Shown: positions 1 to 6,419 of the stretch, one piece after another
How the letters are laid out: every line of letters begins with the position of its first letter
Position numbering within the stretch: the first letter of the stretch is position 1
Position numbers and translations under genes: made by a program
Assembly (NCBI GenBank): GCA_015488075.1
Contig: WFOM01000220.1
Span: 1 to 8,247 of the forward strand
From: Helicobacteraceae bacterium
GTDB lineage: Bacteria; Campylobacterota; Campylobacteria; Campylobacterales; Sulfurimonadaceae
Direction of reading: 5' to 3'
Length of the DNA stretch: 8,247 nucleotides
Notes under the pieces: model-generated
The model's input: only the letters and a program-made list of their open reading frames with translations
Databases searched by the model: none
Told to the model about the DNA's origin: nothing

Positions 1-1
1 A

Positions 2-367
2 CTACTTTTGTTCAATGCAAACAAACTTTACTTCATATCTTACGATGAAGAGGTTGCAAAAGTAAGCGGTATCAATGTAAAGTTTTTAAATTTTCTGCTT
101 GTAAGTATAGTAGCTGTTATAATATCTTTGTCCATCAGCATAGTTGGCTCATTGCTTATAGGTGCACTTATGGTTATACCTGTAAATACGGCACTGCTGT
201 TTAAAAAAGGCTTTACAAAAACCATGATCTTGTCTGTTGTTTTTTCCGTATTTAGTGTTATAGCCGGTATTGTCATATCATACTATTTTTCTCTACCCTC
301 CGGTGCCAGCATAGTAATGGTGGTTATTTTGCTTTTTTTATTTTCACTTCTAATAAACAGAAAATGA
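2..367 (+). CDS. ABC-3 family metal-ion ABC transporter permease, 3' part
   Basis: This is the C-terminal part (about 121 residues) of an inner-membrane permease of the ABC-3 family (ZnuB/MntB/TroC type), which imports zinc or manganese together with an ATPase and a periplasmic binding protein. The reading frame is open to the left edge, so the TTG at position 8 is an internal codon, not a start. The segment YDEEVAKVSGINV matches the cytoplasmic loop typical of the family (FDxExAxxxGxxV). It is followed by hydrophobic spans at about 29-65 (ending in GSLLIGALMVIPVNTALLF, the family's conserved late helix), 75-97 and 100-117. A short basic tail ends the protein. The stop TGA overlaps the start of the downstream methyltransferase, so the two are probably translationally coupled. 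The metal cannot be told from this fragment, so no symbol is given. Family membership is fairly certain. Confidence 0.85.
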   Translation, partial: LLLFNANKLYFISYDEEVAKVSGINVKFLNFLLVSIVAVIISLSISIVGSLLIGALMVIPVNTALLFKKGFTKTMILSVVFSVFSVIAGIVISYYFSLPSGASIVMVVILLFLFSLLINRK

Positions 368-1050
368 GTATAGATTTAGAATTTTCAAGATTTGCCACAA
401 GCTACAACAGATACAGCATAATCCAGTCACATGTGGCAAACAGGCTTATATCTCTTTTAAAATACAAACCGAAAAAAATCCTTGATCTTGGATGCGGAGA
501 GGGTGCAATCGCAACCAGAACAGACTGGGAGATAGATTTTTTTTTAGGTGTTGATTTTGCAAAAAAGATGCTGGAGTTGCATCCCCAGACACAAAAGATA
601 AAATGTATATACTACGATTTTGAAAACGATGCTTTGTATGATGAGCTTTGTTTGTATGATTTTGATTATATACTCTCATCTTCTGCATTGCAGTGGGCAA
701 AAGACCTAAACAGACTTTTTTACAATATATCAAGACTAAACTTCAAAGATTTTGCATTTGGCATATTTACTTCCAACACATTCAAAACTATACACAAAAC
801 GGCAAATATATCATCACCCATATACACACTCGATACCGTTTTGGATACTGCAAAAAAATATTTTGATTTTAATTATGAGGTAAAAAACTACACTCTTGAA
901 TTTGAAGACAGTATAGAGATGTTTAGATACATTAAAAAAAGCGGTGTAAGCGGAAACCTTAACAAACTTTCCTACAAAGAAACAAAAAGGCTCATAAACG
1001 AATATCCTCTTAACTACCTTGAGTTTGAGGTTGTTTTTCTATACTCCTAA
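364..1050 (+). CDS. bioC: BioC-like SAM-dependent methyltransferase (malonyl-ACP O-methyltransferase candidate)
   Basis: A 228-residue class I SAM methyltransferase. Motif I is DLGCGEG at residues 41-47. The ribose-contact acidic residue is D64 in LGVD, and D85 in YYDF is the likely adenine-side residue. Motif IV (DYILSSSALQW, 101-111) closely resembles the SNLALQW stretch of BioC. The N-terminus (FSRFATSYNRYSIIQSHVA, from residue 7) fits the BioC start FxxxAxxYdxxaxxQ. BioC methylates malonyl-ACP so that it can enter fatty-acid elongation to pimeloyl-ACP, the first steps of biotin synthesis. Here that role is inferred from resemblance only: no other biotin gene is in the window, and a different small-molecule methyltransferase remains possible. 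The ATG lies in an ATGA overlap with the preceding permease, which suggests coupling. No convincing terminator separates it from the alpha-operon promoter 25 bases downstream. Confidence 0.7.
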   Translation: MSIDLEFSRFATSYNRYSIIQSHVANRLISLLKYKPKKILDLGCGEGAIATRTDWEIDFFLGVDFAKKMLELHPQTQKIKCIYYDFENDALYDELCLYDFDYILSSSALQWAKDLNRLFYNISRLNFKDFAFGIFTSNTFKTIHKTANISSPIYTLDTVLDTAKKYFDFNYEVKNYTLEFEDSIEMFRYIKKSGVSGNLNKLSYKETKRLINEYPLNYLEFEVVFLYS

Positions 1051-1074
1051 AGCAAATTTTAAGGTGTTTTTAAG

Positions 1075-1080
1075 TATAAT
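1075..1080 (+). promoter_or_regulatory. Sigma-70-type -10 box of the alpha operon
   Basis: A perfect TATAAT sits 25 bases after the methyltransferase stop. It is preceded by TAAG and a T-rich stretch (1057-1072) and has no good TTGACA box. Housekeeping promoters in Campylobacterota are known to have a strong -10 and a weak or absent -35 with periodic T-rich DNA, so this fits. Transcription would start near 1086-1089, where the closing helix of the leader RNA also begins. This would drive rpmJ to rplQ. Confidence 0.75.
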
Positions 1081-1086
1081 TCGCTT

Positions 1087-1213
1087 CCGCTTTAGTGCTT
1101 TAACTCTTTTGAGAGTATTTTTAACTGGGGTTTTCTTACCTTTTGAAGTTAAAAGTATTGGCAAAACATTCAGCCTGAAAGCTCTAAAGCCCAAGTAAAT
1201 TTGTAGGGAGCTT
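1087..1213 (+). promoter_or_regulatory. Structured 5' leader RNA of the rpmJ-rplQ operon, candidate autogenous regulatory element
   Basis: The 135-base stretch between promoter and rpmJ has no gene but pairs extensively. P1: 1089-1101 (GCTTTAGTGCTTT) pairs with 1178-1190 (AAAGCTCTAAAGC) at 12 of 13 positions, with one U-U mismatch. P2: ACTCT 1103-1107 with AGAGT 1112-1116, loop TTTG. P3: 1117-1126 with 1147-1156, ten pairs including one G-U, then a 3'-side bulge (1143-1146) and an upper stem 1127-1131/1138-1142. P4: GGC 1160-1162 with GCC 1173-1175, weak. Together they form a multi-branched RNA whose closing helix starts at the predicted transcript 5' end. The E. coli alpha operon leader binds ribosomal protein S4 to repress translation, and rpsD (S4) is in this operon, so S4 is the first candidate ligand. 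The ligand is inference; the complementarity is visible directly. Confidence 0.6.
1179..1213 (+). promoter_or_regulatory. Alternative helix masking the rpmJ ribosome binding site
   Basis: AAGCTC (1179-1184) is the reverse complement of GAGCTT (1208-1213), and U1185-G1207 adds a wobble pair. The right arm covers part of the rpmJ Shine-Dalgarno sequence (AGGGAG, 1205-1210, 5 bases before ATG). The left arm is also the 3' strand of leader helix P1. P1 and this helix therefore exclude each other: P1 leaves the ribosome site free, while the alternative hides it. Confidence 0.5.
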
Positions 1214-1215
1214 AC

Positions 1216-1329
1216 ATGAAAGTTCGTGCTTCAGTTAAGAAGATGTGTGATGACTGCAAAGTTATCAAGAGAAAAGGTGTTGTCAGAGTAATCTGCAAAA
1301 ATCCAAAACATAAACAAAGACAAGGATAA
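1216..1329 (+). CDS. rpmJ: 50S ribosomal protein L36
   Basis: A 37-residue protein, [20 protein letters not shown] followed by a short basic tail, full length for bacterial L36. It is the zinc-binding (C+) form: C11, C14, C27 and H32 make the usual CxxC...CxxxxH ribbon. L36 sits in the large subunit and binds 23S rRNA. The start ATG is preceded by AGGGAG with 5-base spacing, and that site is part of the predicted leader switch. It is the first gene of the operon, 2 bases before rpsM. The infA gene often found just upstream in related genomes is absent here. Identification is certain despite the small size. Confidence 0.97.
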   Translation: MKVRASVKKMCDDCKVIKRKGVVRVICKNPKHKQRQG

Positions 1330-1331
1330 AC

Positions 1332-1694
1332 ATGGCTCGTATCGCTGGTGTTGATTTACCTAACAAAAAAAGAATTGAGTATGGTTTGACATACATTTAC
1401 GGTATAGGTTTGCATACTTCAAGAAAGATACTTGATGCTACAGGTATCTCTTATGACAAAAGAGTATATGAACTTACAGAGGATGACATAGCGGCTATCA
1501 CAAAAGAGATCAGAGACAACTACATGGTTGAGGGTGATCTTAGAAAAAAAGTTGCTATGGATATAAAAGCTTTGATGGATTTAGGAAACTACAGAGGTCT
1601 TAGACACAGAAGAGGTTTGCCTGTTAGAGGTCAAAAAACTAAGACAAACGCAAGAACTCGCAAGGGTAAAAGAAAAACAGTTGGTTCGGCATAA
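1332..1694 (+). CDS. rpsM: 30S ribosomal protein S13
   Basis: A 120-residue S13, normal length, starting [20 protein letters not shown]. It is a protein of the small-subunit head that contacts 16S rRNA and forms bridges to the large subunit. The C-terminal tail ([20 protein letters not shown], from residue 90) is the conserved basic extension that reaches toward the tRNAs. It starts 2 bases after the rpmJ stop. Its Shine-Dalgarno AAGGA (1322-1326) lies inside the last codons of rpmJ, so translation of the two is probably coupled. Confidence 0.98.
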   Translation: MARIAGVDLPNKKRIEYGLTYIYGIGLHTSRKILDATGISYDKRVYELTEDDIAAITKEIRDNYMVEGDLRKKVAMDIKALMDLGNYRGLRHRRGLPVRGQKTKTNARTRKGKRKTVGSA

Positions 1695-1708
1695 GAGAGG
1701 TGTAGATA

Positions 1709-2101
1709 ATGGCTAAAAGAAAAGGAACTAGAAAAAAAATAGTTAAGAAAAACATATCAAGAGGTATCATCCATATAGCTGCCTCTTTCAACAACACATT
1801 GGTAACCATTACCGATGAGATGGGAAATATGATAGCATGGAGCAGTGCCGGAAGTCTTGGTTTCAAAGGAAGTAAAAAATCTACTCCTTTTGCGGCTCAG
1901 GCAGCAGTTGAAGCAGCAGTTGAAAAAGCAAAAATTCACGGTATAAAAGAACTTGGTATAAAAGTTCAGGGACCAGGTAGCGGTAGAGAAACCGCAGTTA
2001 AGAGTGTAGGTGCGATTGAGGGTATAAAAGTGTTGTATTTTAAAGATGTTACTCCACTTCCTCACAACGGTTGTAGAGCACCTAAAAGAAGAAGAGTGTA
2101 A
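1709..2101 (+). CDS. rpsK: 30S ribosomal protein S11
   Basis: A 130-residue S11, a platform protein of the small subunit that binds 16S rRNA near the mRNA exit. The family core is clear: [17 protein letters not shown], then [14 protein letters not shown], and the C-terminal block [19 protein letters not shown]120-G121 in PHNGCR corresponds to the site reported to form isoaspartate in E. coli S11. The N-terminus is a lysine-rich extension ([15 protein letters not shown]). AGAGG (1696-1700) with 8-base spacing serves as ribosome binding site. The gap to rpsM is 14 bases. Confidence 0.98.
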   Translation: MAKRKGTRKKIVKKNISRGIIHIAASFNNTLVTITDEMGNMIAWSSAGSLGFKGSKKSTPFAAQAAVEAAVEKAKIHGIKELGIKVQGPGSGRETAVKSVGAIEGIKVLYFKDVTPLPHNGCRAPKRRRV

Positions 2102-2107
2102 GGAGGT
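2100..2107 (+). promoter_or_regulatory. Consensus Shine-Dalgarno site of rpsD
   Basis: AAGGAGGT overlaps the rpsK stop codon and lies 6 bases before the rpsD ATG. It is the best match to the anti-Shine-Dalgarno sequence in the operon and fixes the rpsD start at 2114. Confidence 0.85.
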
Positions 2108-2113
2108 TAAGGC

Positions 2114-2740
2114 ATGGCAAGATATACAGGTCCGGTAGAAAAAATAGAAAGAAGATTTGGTGTAAGCCTTAACCTAAAAGGTGAGAGAAGACTTGCAGGT
2201 AAAAGTGCATTGGAAAAAAGACCATACGGTCCGGGACAACACGGTCAAAGAAGAAAAAAGATTTCAGAATACGGTTTGCAACTTGCTGAAAAGCAAAAAG
2301 CAAAATTTATGTATGGTATAAGTGAAAAACAGTTTAGAAATCTTTTTAAAGAAGCTAAAAGAAGACAGGGAAATGCAGGTAACAACCTTGTAACACTTTT
2401 GGAGCAAAGACTTGACAATGTTGTTTACAGAATGGGATTTGCAACTACAAGAAGATTTGCAAGACAGCTTGTTTCACACGGTCATATACTTGTTGACGGA
2501 AAAAGAGTAAACATACCGTCTTACAGAGTAATGCCTGGTCAAAAAATAGAGATAAAAGAGAAATCCAAAAACAACCCGCAAATACAAAGAGCACTGGAAC
2601 TTTCAAACCAAACCGGAATAGCTCCATGGGTAGATGTGGACAAAGATAAAGTTTTTGGAATATTTACAAGACTTCCTGAGAGAGAAGAGGTTGTTATACC
2701 TGTTGAAGAAAGACTTATAGTTGAGCTATACTCTAAATAA
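2114..2740 (+). CDS. rpsD: 30S ribosomal protein S4
   Basis: A 208-residue S4, the usual length. S4 is a primary 16S rRNA binder that nucleates assembly of the small-subunit body and, in E. coli, represses its own operon by binding the leader mRNA. The N-terminal domain contains [13 protein letters not shown] and [14 protein letters not shown] (36-49). The S4 RNA-binding domain runs from about 98 ([20 protein letters not shown]) to 160, with [17 protein letters not shown] at 120-136. The protein contains no cysteine, so it is the zinc-free form. It sits 12 bases after rpsK behind a consensus Shine-Dalgarno. It is the most plausible regulator of the structured leader at 1087-1213. Confidence 0.98.
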   Translation: MARYTGPVEKIERRFGVSLNLKGERRLAGKSALEKRPYGPGQHGQRRKKISEYGLQLAEKQKAKFMYGISEKQFRNLFKEAKRRQGNAGNNLVTLLEQRLDNVVYRMGFATTRRFARQLVSHGHILVDGKRVNIPSYRVMPGQKIEIKEKSKNNPQIQRALELSNQTGIAPWVDVDKDKVFGIFTRLPEREEVVIPVEERLIVELYSK

Positions 2741-2759
2741 TAAAATAAAAGGCTAGGTA

Positions 2760-3752
2760 ATGAAAAAAATAAAAACAACTCCTCTAGCTCCGACAGAGTT
2801 TGAAGTAGAAACGATAAGTGACAACGAAGCCAACATCATAGCATATCCGTTTGAAAGCGGTTATGCCATATCTCTGGCTCATCCGCTTAGAAGGTTTCTG
2901 CTAAGTAGCTCAGTAGGTTTTGCTCCGATAGCTATAAAGATAGAAGGTGCAAAACACGAATTTGATTCAGTAAGAGGTATGCTTGAAGATATATCCGACT
3001 TTATACTGAATCTTAAAGATATAAGATTTAAACTTTTAAACGATTTAGAAGAAGCAGAAGTTACTTACTCTTTTGCAGGTCCTTGTGAAGTAAAAGGAAG
3101 CAACCTTAATAATGACGAAGTTGAAGTTGTAACACCAGATGCACATCTTGCAACTCTAAACGAGGAAGCTACGCTTAACTTTACATTAAAAATCTCAAAA
3201 GGCATAGGATTTGTTCCTAGTGAAGAGATTATAGATGAGATAAGTGATGAATATATAGCTTTGGATGCTTACTTCACACCTGTAAAAAGTGTAACTTACA
3301 ACATAGAAAAAATGCTTCTTGAAGACAACCCTAACTTTGAAAAAGTGGTTATGAATATAAAAACAGACGGTCAGATAACTCCTATAGATGCTTTTAGAAA
3401 CTCTTTGGAAGTTATGTATGCCCAGCTTGGTGTGTTTAACTCTGAAATAAGCATAAAAACACCTACAACCATAGAAAAAGTTGACGAATCGCCTGAGCTT
3501 AAAAAACTGACAGAGTCTATAGACACTTTGGGTCTTAGTGCAAGAAGTTACAACTGTCTTGACAGAGCAGGTATAAAATATATAGGTGAAATTGTGCTTA
3601 TGAGTACAACCGATCTTAAAAATGTAAAAAACCTAGGTAAAAAATCGTATGACGAGATAGTTGAAAAACTTCAGGATTACGGTTATGATGTAGGAGCCAA
3701 ACTAAATGATGACTTGGTTTTGGCACTAAAGAAAAAAATAGAAGCAAAATAA
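2760..3752 (+). CDS. rpoA: DNA-directed RNA polymerase subunit alpha
   Basis: A 330-residue alpha subunit, normal length. The N-terminal dimerisation and assembly domain spans about 10-235, with [20 protein letters not shown] at 41-60 and [19 protein letters not shown] from 60. A flexible acidic linker follows, then the C-terminal domain (about 252-312): [11 protein letters not shown] (257-267) and NLGKKS (291-296). R262, N265 and C266 correspond to R265, N268 and C269 of E. coli, the first two being key UP-element contacts, so DNA binding should be intact. The N-terminal sequence is of Campylobacterota type. There is a short C-terminal lysine-rich extension ([10 protein letters not shown]). 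AAGG (2749-2752) lies 7 bases before the ATG. The 19-base gap after rpsD is the longest inside the operon. Confidence 0.98.
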   Translation: MKKIKTTPLAPTEFEVETISDNEANIIAYPFESGYAISLAHPLRRFLLSSSVGFAPIAIKIEGAKHEFDSVRGMLEDISDFILNLKDIRFKLLNDLEEAEVTYSFAGPCEVKGSNLNNDEVEVVTPDAHLATLNEEATLNFTLKISKGIGFVPSEEIIDEISDEYIALDAYFTPVKSVTYNIEKMLLEDNPNFEKVVMNIKTDGQITPIDAFRNSLEVMYAQLGVFNSEISIKTPTTIEKVDESPELKKLTESIDTLGLSARSYNCLDRAGIKYIGEIVLMSTTDLKNVKNLGKKSYDEIVEKLQDYGYDVGAKLNDDLVLALKKKIEAK

Positions 3753-3764
3753 GAGGGTAGAGAT

Positions 3765-4115
3765 ATGAGACATCGCCACGGATACAGAAAACTCGGAAGA
3801 ACAAGTGCACACAGAAAAGCACTTTTAATGAATCTTAGCATAGCTCTTATAGAGCATGGCAAAATAGAAACAACAGTAGAAAAAGCAAAAGAACTAAGAG
3901 GTTTTATCGAAAAACTAATAACTAGAGCAAAAAAAGGAGACTTTAATGCTCATAGAGCTGTTTTTGCTGTTCTAAGAGATAAAGAAGCAACAAAAAAACT
4001 TGTTAATGAAGTAGCACCTAAGTATGCTGAAAGAAACGGTGGATACACAAGAATAATAAAAACAAGACAAAGAAGAGGTGATGCTGCTTCTATGGCTTAC
4101 ATAGAGCTGGTATAA
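3765..4115 (+). CDS. rplQ: 50S ribosomal protein L17
   Basis: A 116-residue L17, typical bacterial length. L17 lies near the polypeptide exit tunnel on the large subunit. The N-terminus [20 protein letters not shown] is the family signature, followed by [17 protein letters not shown] and the C-terminal [20 protein letters not shown]. It is the last gene of the operon, 12 bases after rpoA, with AGAGGG (3752-3757) as ribosome site. Confidence 0.98.
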   Translation: MRHRHGYRKLGRTSAHRKALLMNLSIALIEHGKIETTVEKAKELRGFIEKLITRAKKGDFNAHRAVFAVLRDKEATKKLVNEVAPKYAERNGGYTRIIKTRQRRGDAASMAYIELV

Positions 4116-4126
4116 TCTTATCTTTT

Positions 4127-4144
4127 GGGCTTTTTGCCCTTAAT
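4127..4144 (+). terminator. Possible intrinsic terminator after rplQ
   Basis: GGGC (4127-4130), a TTTTT loop and GCCC (4136-4139) form a compact GC hairpin 11 bases after the rplQ stop, followed by TTAATTCTT. The stem is only 4 bp and the U-tract is interrupted, so termination may be partial. Confidence 0.5.
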
Positions 4145-4183
4145 TCTTCAAATATATTTCTTCTAAAACTTCTTTTTGACATT

Positions 4184-4188
4184 AAGGA
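4184..4188 (+). promoter_or_regulatory. Shine-Dalgarno that fixes the aldo/keto reductase start
   Basis: AAGGA lies 5 bases before the ATG at 4194. A TTG at 4176 is in frame but has no ribosome site before it, and would put this Shine-Dalgarno inside the gene. ATG 4194 is therefore the preferred start. Confidence 0.75.
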
Positions 4189-4193
4189 ACAAT

Positions 4194-5450
4194 ATGGCTG
4201 AATTCGGCTTTGGAACATACAGGATAGCAGATACAAACCAATCACATATAGATGCCCTTGTGTATGCCATAAAAAATGGTATAAATCTTATAGACACATC
4301 CACAAACTATTTTGACGGAGCGAGTGAAAAAGCCATAGCCAAAGCACTGAAAAGTTTTGATGAAAGTATAAAAAACGATATAAAAATAGTCAGCAAATAC
4401 GGCTACATTCAAGGCTCACTTTTAAACGAGTATAATGATTTGAACTCAAAACTAAGAGACCTGGAGTGTGATGTAGTTGAATATACTACGGAGTGTTACC
4501 ACTCAATCTCCAAAGAGTTTATGCATGAGATGCTATCTAGAAGTTTGCAAAGGCTGGAGTGTGAGAGTATAGATTGTTACCTTATACACAATCCTGAGTA
4601 TTTTATACTCGATATGATAAAAAAAGGCGAAAAAAACAAAGATATAATTTTAGAAGAGATGTATGAAAGAATTTATAATGCTTTTATAGGTCTTGAACAG
4701 GAAGTAAAAGAGGGAAGGATAAAAAGCTACGGCATAAGTTCCAACTCTTTTGCCAAAAACGAAAACGATATGGAATTTTTGCCTTATGAGCCTCTTTTGG
4801 ATTTGGCAAAAAAAGCCGCACAAAAAGCAGGAAACAAAAAACACTCTTTTAACACTGTTGAACTGCCGATAAACATACTTGAAAAAGAAGGTTTAAAATG
4901 TTCATTTTGGGCAAAAGAGAATGGTTTGAGAGTTTTGGCAAACAGACCTCTTAATGCTTTTTTTAACTCTAAGATGTATCGACTTGCCGATTATGACGAA
5001 AGCAGAGACTACTATATGTATCTAAATGAGCTTTTGGATTACACAGACAATGAACTTTTAAGAGATATATACAACCTTGTAAACGATTTAGACGGTAAAA
5101 AACACCGGTTTGGATTTATAGGCAATTATGATATGTTTATACATTCACAGGTTTTGCCTTACCTTCAAAAAGCACTTTTGGATATAGAAGGTGACGTCAG
5201 AGACAAACTTATAGAATATATAAACCTGTTTTTGGTTGAATACAGAGCAATGGTAGAGTATGAGTCATCCAGAAAAACAAGAGATGAGCTTAAAACATTT
5301 TTCAAAAAGTGTAGTGAAAGCATGCAAAGATGTGCTTTGAAATATCTTCTTAAACAAGAGAGTATAGATTATGTCTTGGTTGGTGCCAGAAGAGTAAAAT
5401 ATGTTGATGAATTACTATCTATACAGGATGAAATAAAACAGCATATATAA
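4194..5450 (+). CDS. Aldo/keto reductase family protein with a long C-terminal insertion
   Basis: A 418-residue NAD(P)H-dependent oxidoreductase of the aldo/keto reductase family, a TIM-barrel enzyme, probably cytosolic. The catalytic tetrad is intact: D34 and Y39 (LIDTSTNYFDGASE), K68 (VSKYGY) and H132 (YLIHNPE). Barrel landmarks GRIKSYGISSNSF (174-186) and LRVLANRPL (245-253) follow. The C-terminal cofactor segment is LVGARRVKYVDE (395-406). Family members are usually about 280-340 residues. Here about 120 residues (roughly 258-376), rich in helix-forming, charged and aromatic residues, lie between the last barrel strand and the C-terminal cofactor region. The similarity is closest in style to galactose-dehydrogenase-like reductases, but the substrate is unknown and no neighbour suggests one. 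It stands between two housekeeping clusters and may be expressed by read-through from rplQ or from a weak AT-rich promoter in 4141-4175. Confidence 0.85.
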   Translation: MAEFGFGTYRIADTNQSHIDALVYAIKNGINLIDTSTNYFDGASEKAIAKALKSFDESIKNDIKIVSKYGYIQGSLLNEYNDLNSKLRDLECDVVEYTTECYHSISKEFMHEMLSRSLQRLECESIDCYLIHNPEYFILDMIKKGEKNKDIILEEMYERIYNAFIGLEQEVKEGRIKSYGISSNSFAKNENDMEFLPYEPLLDLAKKAAQKAGNKKHSFNTVELPINILEKEGLKCSFWAKENGLRVLANRPLNAFFNSKMYRLADYDESRDYYMYLNELLDYTDNELLRDIYNLVNDLDGKKHRFGFIGNYDMFIHSQVLPYLQKALLDIEGDVRDKLIEYINLFLVEYRAMVEYESSRKTRDELKTFFKKCSESMQRCALKYLLKQESIDYVLVGARRVKYVDELLSIQDEIKQHI

Positions 5451-5451
5451 A

Positions 5452-5472
5452 ACAAAACCGTTTGTATTTTTT
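5452..5472 (+). terminator. Weak AT-rich terminator candidate after the aldo/keto reductase
   Basis: ACAAA (5452-5456) pairs with TTTGT (5461-5465) around an ACCG loop. One A and then TTTTTT (5467-5472) follow. The T-run is good, but the five-pair stem has a single G-C pair, so this is tentative. Confidence 0.35.
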
Positions 5473-5498
5473 GTTAAATTAAAATTTAGTAAAAAAAT

Positions 5499-5504
5499 TA
5501 TAAA
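5499..5504 (+). promoter_or_regulatory. Possible -10 box for the NFU-TPR-murE cluster
   Basis: TATAAA sits in a very AT-rich spacer (5466-5522) with phased T-rich and A-rich runs upstream and no clear -35. A start near 5511 would give a leader of about 22 nt before the NFU gene. Such AT-rich sequence yields -10 look-alikes easily, so confidence is limited. Confidence 0.4.
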
Positions 5505-5532
5505 ATTCATAAAAATAACAATAGGACAAAAG

Positions 5533-5808
5533 ATGATACCTTTTAGCGACGAAGATTTAATGGAACCTGTAAAAAGGACGATAGATAAAATAAGACCGTC
5601 ATTGGCACTTGACGGTGGTGATATAGAGTTCATTACAGTAAAAAACGGCAAAGTATATGTTCAGCTAAAAGGGGCATGCATAGGATGTGCAAGCAGTGGT
5701 AACACCTTGAAATACGGTGTTGAAAGACAGCTGAAAATAGACATACATCCTGAGCTTGAAGTTGTCAATGTCCCGTTTGGCATGGAAAATGATATAGATA
5801 AACTTTAG
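5533..5808 (+). CDS. NifU-like Fe-S cluster scaffold/carrier (stand-alone NFU domain)
   Basis: A 91-residue protein consisting only of the NFU domain found at the C-terminus of NifU. Family features are the helix MEPVKRTIDKIRPSLALDGG (10-29), the strand pair IEFITVKNGKVYVQLKGAC, and the CxxC motif C49-C52 in GACIGCASSGNTLK. The two cysteines of each monomer bind a [4Fe-4S] cluster at a dimer interface and pass it to apo-proteins. The N-terminal IscU-like domain and the central ferredoxin-like domain of full NifU are absent, so this is a carrier rather than a full assembly scaffold. AGGA (5523-5526) is 6 bases before the ATG. The stop TAG is one base before a GGAGG site for the next gene. As I recall, an NFU gene also lies just upstream of murE in Campylobacter jejuni. 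Confidence 0.92.
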   Translation: MIPFSDEDLMEPVKRTIDKIRPSLALDGGDIEFITVKNGKVYVQLKGACIGCASSGNTLKYGVERQLKIDIHPELEVVNVPFGMENDIDKL

Positions 5809-5809
5809 T

Positions 5810-5814
5810 GGAGG
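5810..5814 (+). promoter_or_regulatory. Shine-Dalgarno that fixes a TTG start for the TPR-like protein
   Basis: GGAGG lies 5 bases before TTG 5820. The only earlier in-frame start, GTG at 5808, overlaps the NFU stop and would place GGAGG inside the gene, so TTG is preferred. Confidence 0.75.
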
Positions 5815-5819
5815 TTAAA

Positions 5820-6419
5820 TTGGCAAGAATCAGCAATGAAAAAATTTTAAACCAAGCTAGAGATTATTTCAGTAAAGCAGAATATAAAAAAGCACTGGAC
5901 AAATTTGCAAAAGTTTTGCAAAACGATCCTGACTCAAAAGAAGCATACAACGGTGTAATTTTGTCTGAAATGGCACTCAGCGGAGAAAGCGGTGCCGAGG
6001 CTTTGTTTGACTACTATGAGATACTTAAAAGTGAAAACGACAAAGAAGCAGATGAAATTATGAGCGATATATTAAAAAATATGGACGGCACACTTGAACA
6101 GATAACCAAACTTTTTTTGGAACCGCTAAAAGAGAAGCTTGAAGAGGAAGAAGGTATCTTGTATGACGATTTTAAAAAGCTTGTTGAAGAAAGCGGAGAT
6201 TTTAAAACAACTTTTGAAAACATAATGTTTTCAACAAAGGTAATAATCACAAAAAAAGAGGATTTTTTGGAGTTTTTGGACAATCTCATAAACTTCGGAT
6301 ATGATGAAATGGCACTCTCATATCTTGAAAATGCACTGACATTTCATCCTCAGGATGAATCTTTTAGAAACCTGTTTAAAAAACTGGCCAAAAAAGAGGG
6401 CATAGTTTTTGAAGATTAA
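5820..6419 (+). CDS. TPR-like protein of unknown function between the NFU gene and murE
   Basis: A 199-residue soluble, strongly charged protein with no signal peptide or membrane span. Residues 6-40 (ILNQARDYFSKAEYKKALDKFAKVLQNDPDSKEAY) form a good tetratricopeptide repeat with alanine/glycine-like small positions and the closing proline region. A degenerate second repeat is seen near the C-terminus (FGYDEMALSYLENALTFHPQDESF, about 160-183). Between them is an acidic helical stretch with EEEEG. TPR folds bind peptides or proteins, so it is probably an adaptor, but the partner is unknown and I do not recognise a named family. The TTG start follows GGAGG. The stop overlaps the beginning of murE by 11 bases, which ties its translation to that of MurE. 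A hypothetical gene occupies the same place in C. jejuni as far as I recall. Confidence 0.85.
   Translation: MARISNEKILNQARDYFSKAEYKKALDKFAKVLQNDPDSKEAYNGVILSEMALSGESGAEALFDYYEILKSENDKEADEIMSDILKNMDGTLEQITKLFLEPLKEKLEEEEGILYDDFKKLVEESGDFKTTFENIMFSTKVIITKKEDFLEFLDNLINFGYDEMALSYLENALTFHPQDESFRNLFKKLAKKEGIVFED
6396..6411 (+). promoter_or_regulatory. Ribosome binding site and TTG start of murE
   Basis: GAGGG (6396-6400) inside the end of the TPR gene precedes the TTG at 6409 by 8 bases. No ATG follows in frame until after the P-loop (residue 103), so TTG is the only start that keeps the conserved N-terminal part. Confidence 0.65.

Noticed and set aside
8..10. TTG at 8 as a true start making a small 119-residue membrane protein
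   Set aside because: The frame is open to the left edge and the sequence matches the last part of an ABC-3 permease, so the gene is cut by the window.
1087..1190. tRNA or known small RNA in the rpmJ leader
   Set aside because: The closing helix is 13 positions long and lacks T-loop and anticodon features. No sequence of a known structural RNA was recognised, so a cis-acting leader is the better reading.
4111..4116. TATAAT at the end of rplQ as a promoter for the aldo/keto reductase
   Set aside because: It is formed by the last codon and stop of rplQ, and its transcript would begin just before the hairpin at 4127-4139. There is no -35 and no supporting context.
4176..4193. TTG at 4176 as the start of the aldo/keto reductase
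   Set aside because: It has no ribosome site before it, and the AAGGA at 4184-4188 points to ATG 4194, where the protein begins with the expected MAEFGFGTYRI.
5808..5819. GTG at 5808 as the start of the TPR-like gene
   Set aside because: It would use codons that contain the GGAGG ribosome site. No Shine-Dalgarno lies before it.
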